Assembly (NCBI RefSeq): GCF_001746415.1
Contig: NZ_MEHJ01000002.1
Span: 310,001-374,000, forward strand
DNA length: 64,000 nt
Origin: Streptomyces agglomeratus
GTDB taxonomy: Bacteria > Actinomycetota > Actinomycetes > Streptomycetales > Streptomycetaceae
Direction of reading: 5' to 3'
The notes under the pieces are model-generated. The model had not been told where the DNA came from. It saw nothing but the letters and a program-made list of their open reading frames with translations, and did not search any database. The translations under genes and the position numbers were made by a program. Shown here piece after piece: positions 34,555-43,429 of this stretch (position 1 is its first letter; every line of letters begins with the position of its first letter).

Positions 34555-35168
34555 TGGGCCCCACCCGCCTAGCAGCTGTCCTGTTCGATCTTGACGGTGT
34601 CATCGTGAACACCTTCGCGTACTGGCTGACGGTCATGAACCGGGCCGCCGTCCACTACCGGGCCCCCGCCATCAGCGCCGAAGACCTCCGCCGCACTTGG
34701 GGCCAAAGTCTGCAGGAGGACATACGCGACTCCTTCCCAGGACACGAAGCGGCAGAGCTGGAAGAGTTCTACCGTAACGAGATACCCGAGCTGGTAGAGC
34801 TGCTGAAAGTAGCCCCCAAAGCAGCAGCTGTGCTGGCCACGTTGCACCGCGGCGGCCTGGCCACCGGTCTGGTGACGAACGCATCTGGCTTCTTCGCCCG
34901 AACAGTGGTGGAACATGGCCGGCTGTCCTTTGACGTCCTGGTCACGGCCGAAGACGTCGGACGGCCCAAGCCCGCTCCTGTCTGCGTCCAGCTCGCCTGT
35001 GGACGGCTGAGTGTCAGGCCCTCGCGAGCACTGTTCGTCGGTGACTCACCCTTCGATCAGAAGGCAGCTGTGGCCGCCGGAGCCCATTTCGCCGGAATCG
35101 GCGACCAAGTGCACACGGGATTGAAACTTATAAGCTTGACCGACTTGCTCCACATGGAGGCGGAGTGA
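34554..35168 (+). CDS. HAD-superfamily phosphatase (subfamily IA)
   Basis: The 204-residue protein has all four HAD motifs: D12-L-D14-G-V nucleophile/acid pair, threonine in LVTNASG, lysine in GRPKPAP and the acidic GDSPFD. The helical cap after motif I (HYRAPAISAEDLRRTWGQSL) is the beta-phosphoglucomutase or phosphoglycolate-phosphatase type. ATG 34554 shares its A with the previous TGA. It probably removes a phosphate from a small intermediate, perhaps after nucleotide-sugar chemistry. Confidence 0.85.
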   Translation: MGPTRLAAVLFDLDGVIVNTFAYWLTVMNRAAVHYRAPAISAEDLRRTWGQSLQEDIRDSFPGHEAAELEEFYRNEIPELVELLKVAPKAAAVLATLHRGGLATGLVTNASGFFARTVVEHGRLSFDVLVTAEDVGRPKPAPVCVQLACGRLSVRPSRALFVGDSPFDQKAAVAAGAHFAGIGDQVHTGLKLISLTDLLHMEAE

Positions 35169-36949
35169 GCGCGCAATGGGATCTATCCCATCTACTGCCC
35201 AGTTCGAGAGAACCGGCCGTCGGCGTGCACAGTCTGCTCTCCCTCGCCGAGGCCGCCGCCGGGGAGCTTGCCGTGCACCGCGGCCGCGTCGCGGCGTTCT
35301 CCGGCGCCGAACTCGTGTGCTTCATGCAGAAGCTGGCGGAAGTCCGCGACCTGCTCGGCCGCGCCCGATGGTATGCGGCCCTGCGCCTGAGCGAGGACGT
35401 CGCGGACGACGAGCGTCTCGCGCTGGACCAATGCGTGAACGAGCGTGCCACCGCCGTTGACTCGCGGCTGCTGTTCTTCGATGTGGAATGGGCCGCCGTG
35501 CCGGCGGAGGTCGCCGAGGAACTGCTGCGCACGGACAGCCTCGACTTCTGCGGCCACCATCTTCGCCGACTGCGGGTCAACCGTCCCCACCTGCTGCCGG
35601 AAGCCGCCGAACGGGCCCTGGCGGAGAAGGCCGTCGTAGGCGCCCGGGCGTGGGAGCACCTCTTCGACGAACTCGTCGGTGCCATGGAGGTCGCGGACGG
35701 CACCGCAACCCAGTCGCTGGATTCGGCTCTCTCCCGGATGTCGTCGGCCGATCGAACTGAGCGTCGCCGTGTGGCCGATGCCCTCACAGCCGCATTTGTG
35801 CCGCAGTTGCGTACCCGGGCGTTCACGTACGGCACGATCCTGCGGGACGCTGCGATCGAGGACCGGCTGCGCGGCCGCAGCCACTGGCGAGCGCGCCGGA
35901 ACGCGGAGAACCAGGTCTCCGAGGCTTCCGTCCAGGCGCTGCTGGACGCGGTGAGCAGCCGATACGACCTGGTGCGGCGGTGGTACCGGCTGAAAGCCCG
36001 ACTGCTCGGAGTGCAGCGGTTGGCTCACTACGACCGCTCAGCCCCGATCGGCTCCGCCTCACGCGCGGTCAGCTGGCAGGAGGCGCGGGAGACCGTGCTC
36101 GACGCCTATGCGGCGTTCTCCCCTCAGCTGGAGCGGGCCGCCCGCAGGTTCTTCGTCGAGAACTGGGTGGACGCCCGCACCGGGCCGCGTAGGCGCCAGG
36201 GTGCGTCCTGTGAGTACACCGTTCCTTCCGTCCACCCCTACGTGCGGGTGAACTGGCAAGGCCGAGCGCCGGACGTCCTGACTCTGGGCCATGAGATAGG
36301 CCATGGAGTGCACGGACTTCTTGCCGCTCCCTGTGGCATCTTCCACCAACACGCACCGGTCACATTGGCCGAGACAGCCGCCGTCTTTGGCGAAACGCTC
36401 GTGCTGCGCCGCTTTGAGGCGATGGCCACCCTGCCTGCGCACCAACTCGACGTGCTCGCTGCGAGCCTCGACGGGGCTGCGTCGATCGTCTTCCGCCAGA
36501 CCGCCTTGTCCCGCTTCGAGGAAAGGGCCCACCGGGCCGCCCGAGAGCGCGGCACACTGTCGGCCGACGACTTCGCAGACTTCTGGATCGACACCCAGTC
36601 GGAGATGTTCGGAACATCAGTCGACATTGACGACGATTACCGGCCATGGTGGTCCTACATCTCCCACTTCGTCGGCGTGCCCGGATACCTGTACTCCTAT
36701 GTGTTCGGACATCTCCTGGGCCTGGCGCTTCACCATCGGTACATCCAGGGCGACACCTCCATACCGGCGTTGTACGTCCGGCTTCTGGAGGCGGGCGGAT
36801 CTGCGGCCCCGAACAACCTGCTGCACGCCGTGGGCATCGACACTGAATCCGGCACGGTGTGGAACGAAGGGCTCGACTTGATCGAGCAGCAACTGAGGGC
36901 TGCGGAGCAGATGTCTTCCCTAGTGACGGACAGGAGCGCGGCGCGATGA
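35165..36949 (+). CDS. M3-family zinc oligopeptidase (PepF-like)
   Basis: The 594-residue protein is a thimet-oligopeptidase-type metallopeptidase. The zinc motif is H376-E-I-G-H380 (in LGHEIGHGVHGLL), with a third ligand glutamate in LAETAAVFGE about 25 residues on. The C-terminal PGYLYSYVFGHLLGLALHHR block with conserved Tyr/His that bind substrate is present. There is no signal peptide, so it is cytoplasmic. M3 enzymes cut short unstructured peptides, which suits removal of the precursor leader or release of the modified core. GTG 35165 overlaps the previous stop by four bases. Confidence 0.9.
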   Translation: MSAQWDLSHLLPSSREPAVGVHSLLSLAEAAAGELAVHRGRVAAFSGAELVCFMQKLAEVRDLLGRARWYAALRLSEDVADDERLALDQCVNERATAVDSRLLFFDVEWAAVPAEVAEELLRTDSLDFCGHHLRRLRVNRPHLLPEAAERALAEKAVVGARAWEHLFDELVGAMEVADGTATQSLDSALSRMSSADRTERRRVADALTAAFVPQLRTRAFTYGTILRDAAIEDRLRGRSHWRARRNAENQVSEASVQALLDAVSSRYDLVRRWYRLKARLLGVQRLAHYDRSAPIGSASRAVSWQEARETVLDAYAAFSPQLERAARRFFVENWVDARTGPRRRQGASCEYTVPSVHPYVRVNWQGRAPDVLTLGHEIGHGVHGLLAAPCGIFHQHAPVTLAETAAVFGETLVLRRFEAMATLPAHQLDVLAASLDGAASIVFRQTALSRFEERAHRAARERGTLSADDFADFWIDTQSEMFGTSVDIDDDYRPWWSYISHFVGVPGYLYSYVFGHLLGLALHHRYIQGDTSIPALYVRLLEAGGSAAPNNLLHAVGIDTESGTVWNEGLDLIEQQLRAAEQMSSLVTDRSAAR

Positions 36950-38067
36950 GCTTTGACACGTTCGTATGGAAAGTCGCAAGCCGCTGCAACCTCGACTGCA
37001 CCTACTGCTATGTCTACAACGCGAGCGACACGTCATGGAACGCGCAGCCGCGCTTCATGTCGGACGAGGTGGCGGCCGCTGCGGCTCAGCGCATCAAGAC
37101 CCACGCTCAGGAACGGGCCTTGGAACGGGTGGTCATCAACTTCCACGGTGGAGAGCCCTTCCTGGGCGGAAGCCGCCACCTGGAAGCCCTGCACTCCCGT
37201 ATCCGAACGACGTTCCGGGGCACTGGTATCGAGGTCGAGACGGCCGTCCAGTCGAACGGGCTACTCTTCAGCGCCGACATCGGAGACCTGCTTCTGGAAC
37301 GGGACATCGGGCTGTACGTCAGCCTTGACGGACCACCGGAGATCAACGACCGGCGGAGAATCGACCTCCGCGGCGCCGGCACCGGCAAAGTGCTGGAGAC
37401 CAGGCTCGAAACGCTTTGTACACAGCCGTACAAGCGGATCTTCCAAGGCTTCCTCTGCGTTGTGGACCCAGCGTCCGATCCGGCAGCCGTGCTCGACTAC
37501 CTAGCCCAGTACGATCCCCCTCTCATCGATTTCCTGCTGCCCCTGAACAACCACGACACCATGCCGACGGGCGGCGCCGGGGCGTTCACGGACTGGCTGT
37601 GCGCCTGCTTCGACCACTGGATGGATTTGAACTCCGGCATCCAAGTCAAGACTTTCGCCTCCATAATTTTGGGCCTCCTCGGCAGAACGCGAGGCGACAG
37701 CGAGTCGGAATACCTCGTGGTCGAGACCGACGGGTCCATCGAGCTCGACGACACACTGAAGACAGCGTTCCACGGAGCAGCCACCCTCGGATACGACGTG
37801 TTCACCCACAGTTTGGAGGACGTATCGACCGACCCGCGACTGCTGCCACTCCGGGACGAAGTGGCACGCCTGAGCCCCACCTGCCGTGCCTGCGGCTTCG
37901 TCGAAATCTGCCGCGGAGGACACGTCTCGCACCGGTATTCGGCAGCCGACGGGCTCTTAAACCCCAGCGTCTACTGTTCCGCGCTCCAACAGCTCATCCT
38001 GCACACCAGGCAGCGACTGCTCCGTGAGATGCCCGCCGGGAACTCGGTATCCCACGCCGCCGGCTGA
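36946..38067 (+). CDS. Radical SAM/SPASM peptide maturase (FxsB-like)
   Basis: The 373-residue protein carries the [4Fe-4S] radical SAM motif C14-x3-C18-x2-C21 in ASRCNLDCTYCYVYN, the GGE-type SAM contact in NFHGGEPFLGG, and a C-terminal SPASM cysteine set (PTCRACGFVEICRGGHVS...SVYCSAL) for auxiliary clusters. The start VWKVASRCNLDCTYCYVYN is characteristic of FxsB-like maturases that crosslink residues of ribosomal peptides. A separate RiPP-recognition domain is not evident. ATG 36946 overlaps the peptidase stop (ATGA). Likely substrate: the 78-residue peptide at 30981. Confidence 0.9.
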   Translation: MSFDTFVWKVASRCNLDCTYCYVYNASDTSWNAQPRFMSDEVAAAAAQRIKTHAQERALERVVINFHGGEPFLGGSRHLEALHSRIRTTFRGTGIEVETAVQSNGLLFSADIGDLLLERDIGLYVSLDGPPEINDRRRIDLRGAGTGKVLETRLETLCTQPYKRIFQGFLCVVDPASDPAAVLDYLAQYDPPLIDFLLPLNNHDTMPTGGAGAFTDWLCACFDHWMDLNSGIQVKTFASIILGLLGRTRGDSESEYLVVETDGSIELDDTLKTAFHGAATLGYDVFTHSLEDVSTDPRLLPLRDEVARLSPTCRACGFVEICRGGHVSHRYSAADGLLNPSVYCSALQQLILHTRQRLLREMPAGNSVSHAAG

Positions 38068-38114
38068 ACCGGCTCCCGAGAAAGCCCCGAACACCAGCCG
38101 AGACGGAGAAGCCC

Positions 38115-39179
38115 ATGAAGGTCGGTGCAGGACTTGCCATGATGAATCCCGGACTCCGCCCCGACGAGGAGGTCTACCGCACGGCGCTGCGCCTGGCGGA
38201 CCTCGTCGAACCGCTGGGATACGACTCCATCTGGACTGTGGAGCATCATTTCACCGGGCACTCCCCGATTCCCAACGCCCTTCAGCTGCTCACCTACGTA
38301 GCCGGCCGCACGCACCGCATCGAGCTGGGCACCGCTGTGGTCGTCCTTCCCTGGCACAATCCCCTGCGGGTGGCCGAGGAGATCGCAGTCCTAGACCTTC
38401 TGTCGGAGGGCCGCGCCACGATCGGTTTCGGCCGGGGTGCCAGCGTGGTCGAATACGCGGGCTTTTGCATCCCGAGGCAGGAGGGGCTTGCACGGCTGAG
38501 CGAGGGCATCGACTTCGTGATCAGAGCCCTCACCACCGAGCGCTTCGCCTTCGACGGCCAGTTCTACAGCTGTCCCGAACTCGCTCTACGCCCGCGGCCA
38601 GTACACGATCCGGCACGCAGACTGCTGGGAGCTGCACACAGCACCCAATCGGCCCGCCTCGTGGGGGCAAAGGGGCTGCGTCTGCTCATCTCTCCCGAAC
38701 GTGACCGGAGCATCGCTGAGGACATAATCCGGGGCTACCGCAGTAGCTCGCTCGAGCACGGTCACCAGCCGGCACCACCCACAATCCATTTGTACGTCTC
38801 GGTCGCACTCACCGCCGCCGAGGCACAGGTCCGCGCCCGCACATACATGACTCCGATGGTGGAATCTCTGGCCCGCCACTACAGGGGCACCCCATTGCCC
38901 GTTGTCACACCCAACGACGTACCCCAGGAGGGGGACGAAGAGCAGGAACCGCAGGCTTCGCCGAAGGGCGAGCTTTCACGAGCCACTGAGGCATTCATGG
39001 CGAAACACCTGGTCGGTACACCGGATGAGTGTGCCAGGCGCATACGCGAGTTCAAATGCATGTTCGGTGCGGACCATTTCATCGGCGAGTTCAGCTACGG
39101 CGCCATGCCGTACGAGGAGGCCGAGCAAAACATTCGACTCTTCGCGCGAGAGGTGCTTCCCAAGATCAGCACAGAGTGA
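38115..39179 (+). CDS. Luciferase-like flavin-dependent monooxygenase
   Basis: The 354-residue protein has the bacterial-luciferase TIM-barrel signatures: GYDSIWTVEHHF, RIELGTAVVVLPWHNPLRVA, DLLSEGRATIGFGRGASVVE and a C-terminal GTPDECARRIREF. Members use reduced FMN or F420 and oxygen for oxidation or N-hydroxylation and are common in natural-product clusters. GGAG precedes ATG 38115. It follows the maturase after 47 bases and closes the operon. Confidence 0.9.
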   Translation: MKVGAGLAMMNPGLRPDEEVYRTALRLADLVEPLGYDSIWTVEHHFTGHSPIPNALQLLTYVAGRTHRIELGTAVVVLPWHNPLRVAEEIAVLDLLSEGRATIGFGRGASVVEYAGFCIPRQEGLARLSEGIDFVIRALTTERFAFDGQFYSCPELALRPRPVHDPARRLLGAAHSTQSARLVGAKGLRLLISPERDRSIAEDIIRGYRSSSLEHGHQPAPPTIHLYVSVALTAAEAQVRARTYMTPMVESLARHYRGTPLPVVTPNDVPQEGDEEQEPQASPKGELSRATEAFMAKHLVGTPDECARRIREFKCMFGADHFIGEFSYGAMPYEEAEQNIRLFAREVLPKISTE

Positions 39180-39797
39180 ACCTTCGTTCGGTTCGCCCAG
39201 CCCATCGGGGCTACCGCTTGCGATCCCGTCGCCTCCTGCGGCGGGAGGTTCGGGCTGGATTCCTCACACCCCTTCACTCTTGGCGATGGTGCTTCCGAAG
39301 CCCTTCGACGCTTCCATGGATGGACTGGACAACTTCCCTGGTCTCCGGCGTTCCGGCAGGTATGCCGAGCAATCCCGGTCGGGCTTTTGTGATCATTCCA
39401 TTGGGACGTACCGGTCCTCCGCAATAGGCTGGCCTGCCCAGTCCGCGGTATCACAGCGGGATCCCACCCGTCAGGGCCCGTCTTCAAGATCGTCGGGTGG
39501 TTGATGCCCTACACGTCGACGCCAAGACCCCGGCAGCAACTGCGCTCAGGCTAACAGCGCGTCGAACGCCGTCACGAGCGTCACCAGGCCGCCGCACGGC
39601 CGGACATCGGCCCAGCACGGGCCCTTCGAGGAGGGGCCGAGGAAGGGCCGCGCGTATGCGATGCAGTTCGAGGATGCTGCCGCCGCAAAAAAATCGTCCG
39701 CGCGTCGCAGGGCATTATGGCCCATTTTGTCCTAATCTCCCGAACTGCGAGGGCGATCTATCGCGGATCGCACCCCACCTCACTTCACGGAGATGAC
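39180..39797. other. Gene-poor stretch after the biosynthetic locus
   Basis: No gene is supported in 600 bases. Open frames on both strands have no recognisable sequence. It contains the right border of the biosynthetic operon and the promoter region of the secreted protein at 39798. Confidence 0.4.
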
Positions 39798-40088
39798 ATG
39801 TACAAGCTTCGCAAGGCTGCCGTCCTGGTCGCCGCCATCGCCAGCGTCGGACTCATGGGTGCTGGGACTGCCCACGCCGGTGGCGATGGCGGCCACGGCA
39901 AGGGTGGCGACCGGTTCGACATCAGGCAGAGCTCCAAGTGCAAGTCGCACGACCTGAACGTCGACGTCCTCGGCCAGGTCGGGCTGCTCAACGGCCTGCT
40001 GGGCAACGGGCTCAACGGCGAGGGCAACCCGGGCGCACAGAACACCCACCTCGGTTCGACCATGGGCTGCAGCAACACCGCCTTCTGA
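39798..40088 (+). CDS. Small secreted protein
   Basis: The 96-residue protein has a Sec signal peptide (MYKLRKAAVLVAAIASVGLM, then GAGTAHA with an A-H-A cleavage site) and a Gly-rich then Asn/Leu/Gly-rich mature part (QVGLLNGLLGNGLNGEGNPG) with two cysteines, CKSHDL and MGCSNTAF. GGAG lies upstream of ATG 39798. It is an exported surface or extracellular protein of the Streptomyces small-protein type. Function unknown. Confidence 0.75.
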   Translation: MYKLRKAAVLVAAIASVGLMGAGTAHAGGDGGHGKGGDRFDIRQSSKCKSHDLNVDVLGQVGLLNGLLGNGLNGEGNPGAQNTHLGSTMGCSNTAF

Positions 40089-40649
40089 GGCCCCGTCCGG
40101 CGGATCATCAATACCGGATCTTCCAGCACCGGACGGAGACCCGGCGCCGATACGGTAATGGTCCGCCGGACACTCACTCGCGGTCTCCTCGTACCGATTC
40201 CGCGCCAGTGCCGCTGCGCCGTCATCCTCCCGTCCACTGTGCGCAGGTTGTCATGCAGTGAATCAAGATGACGACGCAGTACCCGTCAAGTCTCTGAACA
40301 ACTGGCCCGGACATGCGCGCACACCAGAATGTGTGCGCGCTGTTTTTGGTTGAGCTGACACTCGGGCGGCGGGCAAGGACTTGGGACTCGGCGTTGCTAG
40401 TGATCGCCTTGCTGCAGACTTGTTTCCAACCTCTTGGACACGGAAGGCCCCGAGGAGATTCGTGTACTGCGGCGGACGGTCCTGTGTCCGGGACCGCCCC
40501 GCCCCGCGGCGACCGACGGCCGACGGCCGACGGCCGACGGCCGCCGAAGGTAGACCGGCTACGTCCGCGACTGTGACCAGCCCGGGCGGCACTTGTCGAA
40601 ACCCAGGCCGATCGCCGAGGGGGGACGTGGAGCCCGCCGCTCTTATGAG
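40089..40649. other. Intergenic stretch with a partial duplicate and a heptamer repeat
   Basis: This contains a truncated copy of the small membrane-protein gene of 4451 (at 40258) and four tandem GACGGCC units at 40515-40542. No intact gene. Confidence 0.45.
40258..40353 (+). pseudogene. Truncated copy of the 4451 membrane-protein gene
   Basis: GTG 40258 opens a frame VNQDDDAVPVKSLNNWPGHA that matches NRNDDADPVEPLNIWPRHV of the 4451 protein, and the 40 bases upstream also match. It ends after 31 residues before the membrane helix, so it is a degenerate partial duplicate. Confidence 0.55.
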
Positions 40650-41045
40650 GTGGGTTTGCCGTACAAGACGAGGTTCTTGACGTACCGGCCGGCCGCTTGG
40701 TCGTACCGTCCGGCGCAGGTGATCAGGGCCAAGTCTGGGAGCGCCAGCGAGGTTGAAGAGGTCGGCGGGCAGGGCCTCTTGCTCGTAGGTGCGGCGTGCC
40801 GTGATGAGGTAGGCGTAGGCTCGGCCGTCGGCGCCGGTCAGTACCCCGCGGGCGCCGAGCGGAAGGTCGTCCGCTGCGTTGGGTTTCAACGTGCCCGGCG
40901 ACCAGGACGGTTCCGCGTAGGCGCCGGGGGCCGCTCCCAGGGCCCACCATCCGCCGACGTCGGATCCTTCGGCACGGCCATTGCCCCGTCGACCGTCGCG
41001 GCGACCGGCACGATCCGGGCGTAAACCGCCCTGGTCCCCGAATGC
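40650..41045 (-). pseudogene. Class F sortase C-terminal relic
   Basis: Minus-strand pieces read VPVAATVDGAMAVPKDPTS, VGGWWALGAAPGAY, ARGVLTGADGRAYAYLITAR and RTYEQEALPADLFNLAGAPR. After a one-base insertion near 40738 they continue with LALITCAGRYDQAAGRYVKN and LVLYGKPTS. LITCAG holds the sortase nucleophile cysteine. The segment with the catalytic histidine (normally GHVD) is not visible, and the N-terminal anchor is gone. Sortases attach proteins to the cell wall; this copy is dead. Confidence 0.7.
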
Positions 41046-41149
41046 TCTGGGGTGGTGAGGCCAGCGCATAGCCACCTGCCCTCGTGCCCTCAACGGGAGG
41101 CAGCGTCCCCCGCCTCCCGGGGAGCCAGTTGCGGGCCGCTGATGATCAA

Positions 41150-41290
41150 GCGAACCAGGTGAGCCCATCACCGAAACCGCGGTCCGCGAGCTCTCCGAGG
41201 AGACCGGCCTCACCGTGAAGCCGCATTCGCTCAAAGTCGCCCACATCATCCACGGCGCCTGGGGCGTCGAAGCCCCCAACGGTTTTCAAG
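41150..41290 (+). pseudogene. NUDIX hydrolase fragment
   Basis: EPITETAVRELSEETGLTVK is most of a Nudix box (G-x5-E-x7-R-E-U-x-E-E-x-G-U), followed by PHSLKVAHIIHG before the frame ends. Only about 45 residues remain. Unrelated to the intact NUDIX gene at 43430, which has a different sequence around the box. Confidence 0.6.
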
Positions 41291-41450
41291 AGGGCTGTCC
41301 CCAGATCAGCCATACACCCGCTGGCCTGGGCGGTCGAGTACCCACAGTCCCCTCAGCCCGGGTACTGGTCCACACCTGGTCCATCAGCTACGGCATCAAC
41401 CTGTCCCGAACCTCGGCCGGTTGTCAGCGCCTGCTGCCAGACTGTGGCAT

Positions 41451-42260
41451 ATGGGTGAAGACTTGCGCTCACTGGATGCGATCCTCTCGAACCCGAACGG
41501 CTTGTCCGAGGACGAAGTCGATCGCCTTCGTGGTGAACGGGCGCTCGGCGCCGCTGACATCCTCCTCCATCGGCTGGGCGACGCGGAAGCTGCCGACGTC
41601 GCAGCCGACGTCACGACGGTGCACCTGATCCTCTGGGAAACGGACTACGGCATCGACATGTACAAGGCCCTCTTAGAGGTCGAGCCCTACCTGCTGTCTC
41701 GCTTCACCGACGACGTTCTCGAACGGATCGTGGAGGCCATGCGCACCGCGACCATCCGAGACCGCGGGATGAACATCAGCTACATCGAGGCGCTACCGTC
41801 CATCGCGGAGGTGAGTGCCGACTGGCGGAAGCAACTACGCGCAGCCAGTGGGCCACGGCCGACGAACCAGGCTCGCCGCGCCCGGCTGGAACCACAGCAC
41901 CCCATGGAGGATGGCCTCCACTTCACCAATGAGTGGGAGCACCGCGTCTACAAGGTCCTCAAAGAACGGCAAGCAGCCCTGCCAGACAACGACACGATCG
42001 GGATCATGCCGCTCGTCGCCATGCGGGTACGTGGCCACACGTACGAGCCGGACCTGCTCGTGACCTACCGAGGCCGCGCCGGCGTGATCGAGATCGACGG
42101 GCCTCACCACAAAGGACGTGCGTCCGACGACAAAAGCCGGGAGCGTCTGATCCGGCACGCAGGCATCCACTACGTGGATCGCCTTGATGTCCAGGACACC
42201 ACCCAGAAAGCAGAGGTCGAGAAGTTCGTCACGGACTTCCTCAAGCAGCTCGGTGGCTAG
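41451..42260 (+). CDS. PD-(D/E)xK-nuclease-like hypothetical protein
   Basis: The 269-residue protein starts at ATG 41451. The N-terminal 130 residues are helical with no known motif (SLDAILSNPNGLSEDEVDRL). The C-terminal third has YEPDLLVTYRGRAGVIEIDG followed by PHHKGRASDDKSRERLIRHA and GIHYVDRL. An aspartate, then E-x-D next to a His/Lys-rich turn, and an R-x-x-G-I-x-x-x-R strand resemble DUF559/Vsr-like endonuclease folds. Whether it cuts DNA is inferred. Its stop overlaps the end of the IS481 transposase gene by four bases, so its tail may be altered by that insertion. Confidence 0.65.
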   Translation: MGEDLRSLDAILSNPNGLSEDEVDRLRGERALGAADILLHRLGDAEAADVAADVTTVHLILWETDYGIDMYKALLEVEPYLLSRFTDDVLERIVEAMRTATIRDRGMNISYIEALPSIAEVSADWRKQLRAASGPRPTNQARRARLEPQHPMEDGLHFTNEWEHRVYKVLKERQAALPDNDTIGIMPLVAMRVRGHTYEPDLLVTYRGRAGVIEIDGPHHKGRASDDKSRERLIRHAGIHYVDRLDVQDTTQKAEVEKFVTDFLKQLGG

Positions 42261-43210
42261 GTGTATTGCCCTGTGAGGTTGGGGACGCGGCTGGCGGGGG
42301 GTTGGCCCTTCAGCGCGGTGTGTCCGCGGTGGTGATTGTAGGTGTGCAGCCACTCGGGGAAGACGTCGCGTCGTTCCTGCTCGGAGCGGTAGGGGCGGGC
42401 GTAGGCCCATTCGTCGAGCAGGGTCCGGTTCAGGCGTTCGACCTTGCCGTTCGTCTGGGGCCGGTAGGGGCGGGTGCGCTTGTGGGTGATCCCGGCCTCG
42501 GCGAGGACGTTGCGCCAGTCTCGTGAGCGGTAGCAGGAGCCGTTGTCGGTCAGGACCCGCTCCACGGTGATTCCGGCTTGGGTGAAGAACGCGTGGGCAC
42601 GGGTCCAGAAGGCTGTGGCGGTCTCCTTCCTCTCGTCGGTGAGGATCTCGCTGTAGGCCAGGCGGGAGTGGTCGTCGACGGCCGTGTGGATATAGCTGTA
42701 GCCGGCCCCGCGCCGTTTGCTGCGGCCTTCTTGTCTGCCGAGAACCTTGTGGCCGCCGCCGTTGGGGATGTTGCCGAGTTTCTTGATGTCGACGTGGACC
42801 AGTTCGCCGGGCCGCTCGCGTTCGTAGCGGCGTATGACGCGGCCGGTGGCCCGGTCCAGGTGGGTGAGGCGGGCCAGGCCGTAGCGGGTCAGGACGCGGT
42901 GCACGGTCGAGGGCACCAGGTGCAGCAGGCCTGCGATGCGGGCCGGTCCCCAGCGGCGCAGGATGCGGACCTTGATGATCCGCCGTTCGGTGCGGGTCGG
43001 GGTGCGGCGCGGGCTCGTGTGCGGGCGGGAGGACAGATCCCTCATGCCGGCCTCGCCGTGTGTGCGGTAGCGGTCGGCCCAGCGCTGGGCCGTGGTCGGT
43101 GAGACCTGGAAGCGTTCGGCGGCCCGGCGCAGGGGCCAGCCGTCCTCGACCACGCAACGGGCAAGACGCAGACGGCCGGTCTCGGTCAGGGGTGCATTAC
43201 GGTGGGGCAC
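42257..43210 (-). CDS. IS481-family transposase
   Basis: The 317-residue DDE transposase starts at GTG 43210 (PHRNAPLTETGRLRLARCVV). It has an N-terminal HTH (WPLRRAAERFQVSPTTAQRW), a linker, and the rve core with D in ELVHVDIKKLG, D in RVLTDNGSCYRSRDW and E in QTNGKVERLNRTLLDEWAYA. The reading frame is intact. I could not define inverted repeats with confidence: the left border is at or near 42256, directly at the end of the preceding gene, and the right border is probably near 43290. Confidence 0.9.
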   Translation of the reverse strand: MPHRNAPLTETGRLRLARCVVEDGWPLRRAAERFQVSPTTAQRWADRYRTHGEAGMRDLSSRPHTSPRRTPTRTERRIIKVRILRRWGPARIAGLLHLVPSTVHRVLTRYGLARLTHLDRATGRVIRRYERERPGELVHVDIKKLGNIPNGGGHKVLGRQEGRSKRRGAGYSYIHTAVDDHSRLAYSEILTDERKETATAFWTRAHAFFTQAGITVERVLTDNGSCYRSRDWRNVLAEAGITHKRTRPYRPQTNGKVERLNRTLLDEWAYARPYRSEQERRDVFPEWLHTYNHHRGHTALKGQPPASRVPNLTGQYT

Positions 43211-43429
43211 GAGGGCCTTTCTGTAGGTGTAGACGTCGCAATCCACACCGAACCGGAAGGCCCTCACCCATTTCAAGATCCCTCAGCCGAGACCTGGCTC
43301 ACCCGTCCACAACCTCCCGGGGCAGAACAGCTAGGCCGCCATTTCGTCACTCTGACGCGATTTTCCGAACTCGGGGATTACTCCTGGTGGCTCTGCGATG
43401 CTGGAGGCCGATCGAGAGGGGCCGCAGCG

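Noticed and set aside
40263..41279. 338-codon minus-strand frame as one gene
   Set aside because: Only its middle carries sortase sequence, and that is interrupted by a frameshift; the ends are featureless.
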